A stretch of DNA of 34,229 bases from Acidobacteriota bacterium (GTDB lineage: Bacteria > Acidobacteriota > UBA6911), in assembly GCA_016933615.1 (NCBI GenBank), contig JAFGAO010000272.1, positions 1 through 34,229 of the forward strand. The letters run 5' to 3'. Of this stretch, positions 32,250 to 34,229 are shown one piece after another. Under the pieces are notes generated by a model that searched no databases, was not told the DNA's origin, and was given only the letters and a program-made list of their open reading frames with translations. Within the stretch, counting starts at the first letter, position 1. Every line of letters begins with the position of its first letter. The position numbers were made by a program, and so were the translations under genes.

Positions 32250-33968
32250 TTACTGTTTCCCGGCAGGCTGCTTTTTGGCAGGCTGCTTTTTCCCGGCGGG
32301 AATTTTTGCGAAAGGCTGTTGGGGAACGGTCTGTTTGACGTAATCGGGCTGCCCCAGGAACGATTCCTCGACAATGACCTCATGCAGGCGGCAGAAATGC
32401 CACTCCGGATCGGCCGGGGTCCAGGTCCCGTTTTCGTAATTGGCGCAGCCGGAAGGCTTGGCGAGAGGATATTCCTCGAGCGGGTCGTCGACAAGGTTGT
32501 AGAAGACACAGTTTTCCGCCTGCGGGCTCTCGTCGCAGATGACCTTGTAGGTTGCGTTTCGTGCGGCGGCTTGCTTGAGGTTGGGTTTGATGGTGCTTAC
32601 GGGGTTTATCGTTTCCGCCAGCATATAGCCTCTATTGGGATCGCGCAGGCCCGATGCGCCCTCGAAAAGTATGGGGGTGATGGATACGGAATCGACCGCC
32701 ACCTTGCCGTCGCCGGTCCTGTTGGGAACGGTCCTGGGCACTTCGAGGCCCGCCAGTTCCAGGATTGTCGAGAACAGGTCCACGCCGTTGACCCACTCGT
32801 CGCTCCGGGACCCGGCCTGGATCTTCGGCCCCCGGACCGCCATCGAAACGCGGACGCCGCTTTCATAGGCCGTGCCTTTGCTGCGCCCCCGCCGGGTGAT
32901 GTACATGTTGTCGATGAACTCGCGCTTTTCGCCGAACATCCAGGTGCCGTTGTCGCCGATGTAGATGATGTAGGTGTTTTTGTCCAGCTTGTCGACCGTT
33001 TCTATCAGCCTCCCGGTCATGGTGTCCATCGTGTTGGTCATCGCCCGCATGAGCGCTTCCGAGGAGCAGGAGCCGACATTCGCGGTGCCGAACTCGCCGT
33101 CGGGCCCCATGCATCCTTCCATTTCCCTGCGCGACACCTGGTCCATCGTGTCGGCGTTGGGGATGACCATCGGGTTCGGCATCTGCTGCCCCGTGATGTG
33201 CGACAGGTTGAATGCGAACCAGACGAACCAGGGCTTGTCGGGATTTTGCCTTTCCTGCTCGGTGATCCACTGGATGGCGTCGGCCGTTTTCACCACCGGC
33301 GCAAATGTGGTCGGCGCGATTCCGGGCAGGGACCGCACGGGCGCTTTTTCGGTCCGGTAATTCTCGGGAGCATCGCTGCCGTCCTGGATGTGATAGTCCC
33401 ATTCCCAGTAGGTCTGGACTCCTCCGTGCAGATTGCCGCGGTAAAGGTCGAAGCCCGCCTGTTTGGGCTTCATGCCGGGGTATTGCCCCAGGCCGGCAAT
33501 GTGCCACTTGCCGAACGCCGCGGTGCTGTAGCCGCCCTTTTCCTTCAGATCCCGGACGAAAGAGTGATGGGTCAGGGAAAGGTAGCCCATGTAATCCAGC
33601 ACTCCGGTCTTGACGGAATAAAGCCCCGTGATCATCGAGGTGCGCGTGGGAGAGCAGAAAGTGTTCACCCAGGCCTGGGTGAATCTCATTCCCGACCTGG
33701 CAAGCGAGTTGAGGGCGGGGGTGGATGCGGGGCGGCCGTCGATCATTTTATAGTCGGAATGATTGCGTCCCGAAGGTCCGTATTGCTTGACCAGGCTGTC
33801 GATCATGCCCGGATACATGTCGGTCGTCGCATCGAAGCCGATGTCGTCGCCGATGATCAGCAGGATGTTGGGACGCTCGGATGCGGCGGACGCGGACGCG
33901 GCGCCTGCCGCAATCGCGGCCAGCACGGCAACCCCGCACAACGAAAATCTGAAGGCTCTGTGGATCAC
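32250..33968 (-). CDS. secreted sulfatase (formylglycine-dependent)
   Basis: A 572-residue exported arylsulfatase-like enzyme. After a signal peptide (1-29) come the metal-binding Asp41-Asp42 (NILLIIGDDIGFD), the formylglycine motif CSPTRTSMITG with Cys105, and GKWHIAGLG. A later DNGTW segment completes the calcium site. The C-terminal tail is a Lys/Pro/Gln repeat (KKQPAKKQPAGKQ). Cys105 must be oxidised to formylglycine by a maturase (FGE or anaerobic anSME), none of which is in the window. The start is GTG 33968, with GGGGGGAT upstream. The substrate is unknown. Confidence 0.9.
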   Translation of the reverse strand: MIHRAFRFSLCGVAVLAAIAAGAASASAASERPNILLIIGDDIGFDATTDMYPGMIDSLVKQYGPSGRNHSDYKMIDGRPASTPALNSLARSGMRFTQAWVNTFCSPTRTSMITGLYSVKTGVLDYMGYLSLTHHSFVRDLKEKGGYSTAAFGKWHIAGLGQYPGMKPKQAGFDLYRGNLHGGVQTYWEWDYHIQDGSDAPENYRTEKAPVRSLPGIAPTTFAPVVKTADAIQWITEQERQNPDKPWFVWFAFNLSHITGQQMPNPMVIPNADTMDQVSRREMEGCMGPDGEFGTANVGSCSSEALMRAMTNTMDTMTGRLIETVDKLDKNTYIIYIGDNGTWMFGEKREFIDNMYITRRGRSKGTAYESGVRVSMAVRGPKIQAGSRSDEWVNGVDLFSTILELAGLEVPRTVPNRTGDGKVAVDSVSITPILFEGASGLRDPNRGYMLAETINPVSTIKPNLKQAAARNATYKVICDESPQAENCVFYNLVDDPLEEYPLAKPSGCANYENGTWTPADPEWHFCRLHEVIVEESFLGQPDYVKQTVPQQPFAKIPAGKKQPAKKQPAGKQ

Positions 33969-34141
33969 TTTTTTATCCCCCCTGCTTCATGTTTATTCTT
34001 TGATGTCAGGGTAATGTGACATTCATTCGGTTTTTATGTCAAGAAGAACGAACGGTCATTCCGGAAAGCGGTAGTCGAAGGGAAGTCGGAACAAGCTGCC
34101 TTCTGTCTCGAAAATAAAGCGAAGCACGCCTCTGCCTGTAG

Positions 34142-34162
34142 GGGCGAACCTTGTGTTCGCCC
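34142..34162. repeat. hairpin repeat GGGCGAAC-cttgt-GTTCGCCC
   Basis: A perfect 8-bp stem with a 5-nt loop, in the context TAGGGGCGAACCTTGTGTTCGCCC. This phrase is a familiar dispersed REP-like hairpin in many bacterial genomes. No gene is seen between 33969 and 34229. Confidence 0.55.
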
Positions 34163-34229
34163 TTCGTTTCATAAATCCGACAATATCGCATGAATCGATA
34201 ACCCGGAATCCAAAACATCGTCGCTTATA

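Overview
The window is GC-rich bacterial chromosome with about 20 genes, most of them exported or membrane-linked, and with no phage, transposase, rRNA or tRNA. The best taxonomic hint is Acidobacteriota or a nearby anaerobic lineage. It rests on a VWA protein of the 'VWFA-related Acidobacterial domain' type, a carboxypeptidase-regulatory-like domain on a cytochrome, DUF1573, DUF3943 and secreted sugar-active or sulfatase proteins. This is inference; Desulfobacterota cannot be excluded.

Layout. 1-480: a cupin remnant. 482-3965 (minus): a DsrL/GltD-like iron-sulfur flavoprotein and a tannase/feruloyl-esterase family protein whose catalytic triad is substituted at all three positions. 4264-8800 (plus): a VWA protein, a large protein joining a P-loop-less RecA/KaiC-like domain to a PEP/pyruvate-binding domain, and a lipoprotein of the acetoacetate decarboxylase family.

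8910-18488 (minus) is the centrepiece: six co-directional, tightly spaced genes. In transcription order they are UGSC-family selenoprotein 2, a Tat-exported DMSO-reductase-family molybdopterin enzyme, its DmsB-like 4Fe-4S subunit, a Tat-exported 2Fe-2S subunit, a xanthine-dehydrogenase-type molybdenum subunit, and UGSC-family selenoprotein 1. Both selenoproteins would be called as two broken ORFs by an ordinary gene caller. Each has one in-frame TGA at the UGSC position, followed by a perfect 7-8 bp stem with a 3-nt, G-starting loop (SECIS-like). Both carry export signals, one of them a perfect lipobox. The operon therefore looks like an extracytoplasmic selenium-plus-molybdenum redox system of unknown substrate, and it is the part most likely to be undescribed.

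18976-23137: a DUF1573 protein, then a minus-strand operon (MaoC hydratase, type III CoA-transferase, aromatic-acid-type MFS transporter) suited to uptake and CoA activation of an organic acid. 23325-28788 (plus): a secreted alpha/beta-hydrolase, a methyltransferase with a signal peptide, and a two-repeat pectate-lyase-like beta-helix fused to a beta-propeller. 28761-34229: a DUF3943 protein, a short inverted-repeat element, a pentaheme cytochrome, a long inverted repeat between convergent genes, and a sulfatase.

Together the genes suggest a heterotroph that processes complex, perhaps phenolic or sulfated, organic matter at the cell surface. The substrate of the selenium-molybdenum operon cannot be read from the sequence.
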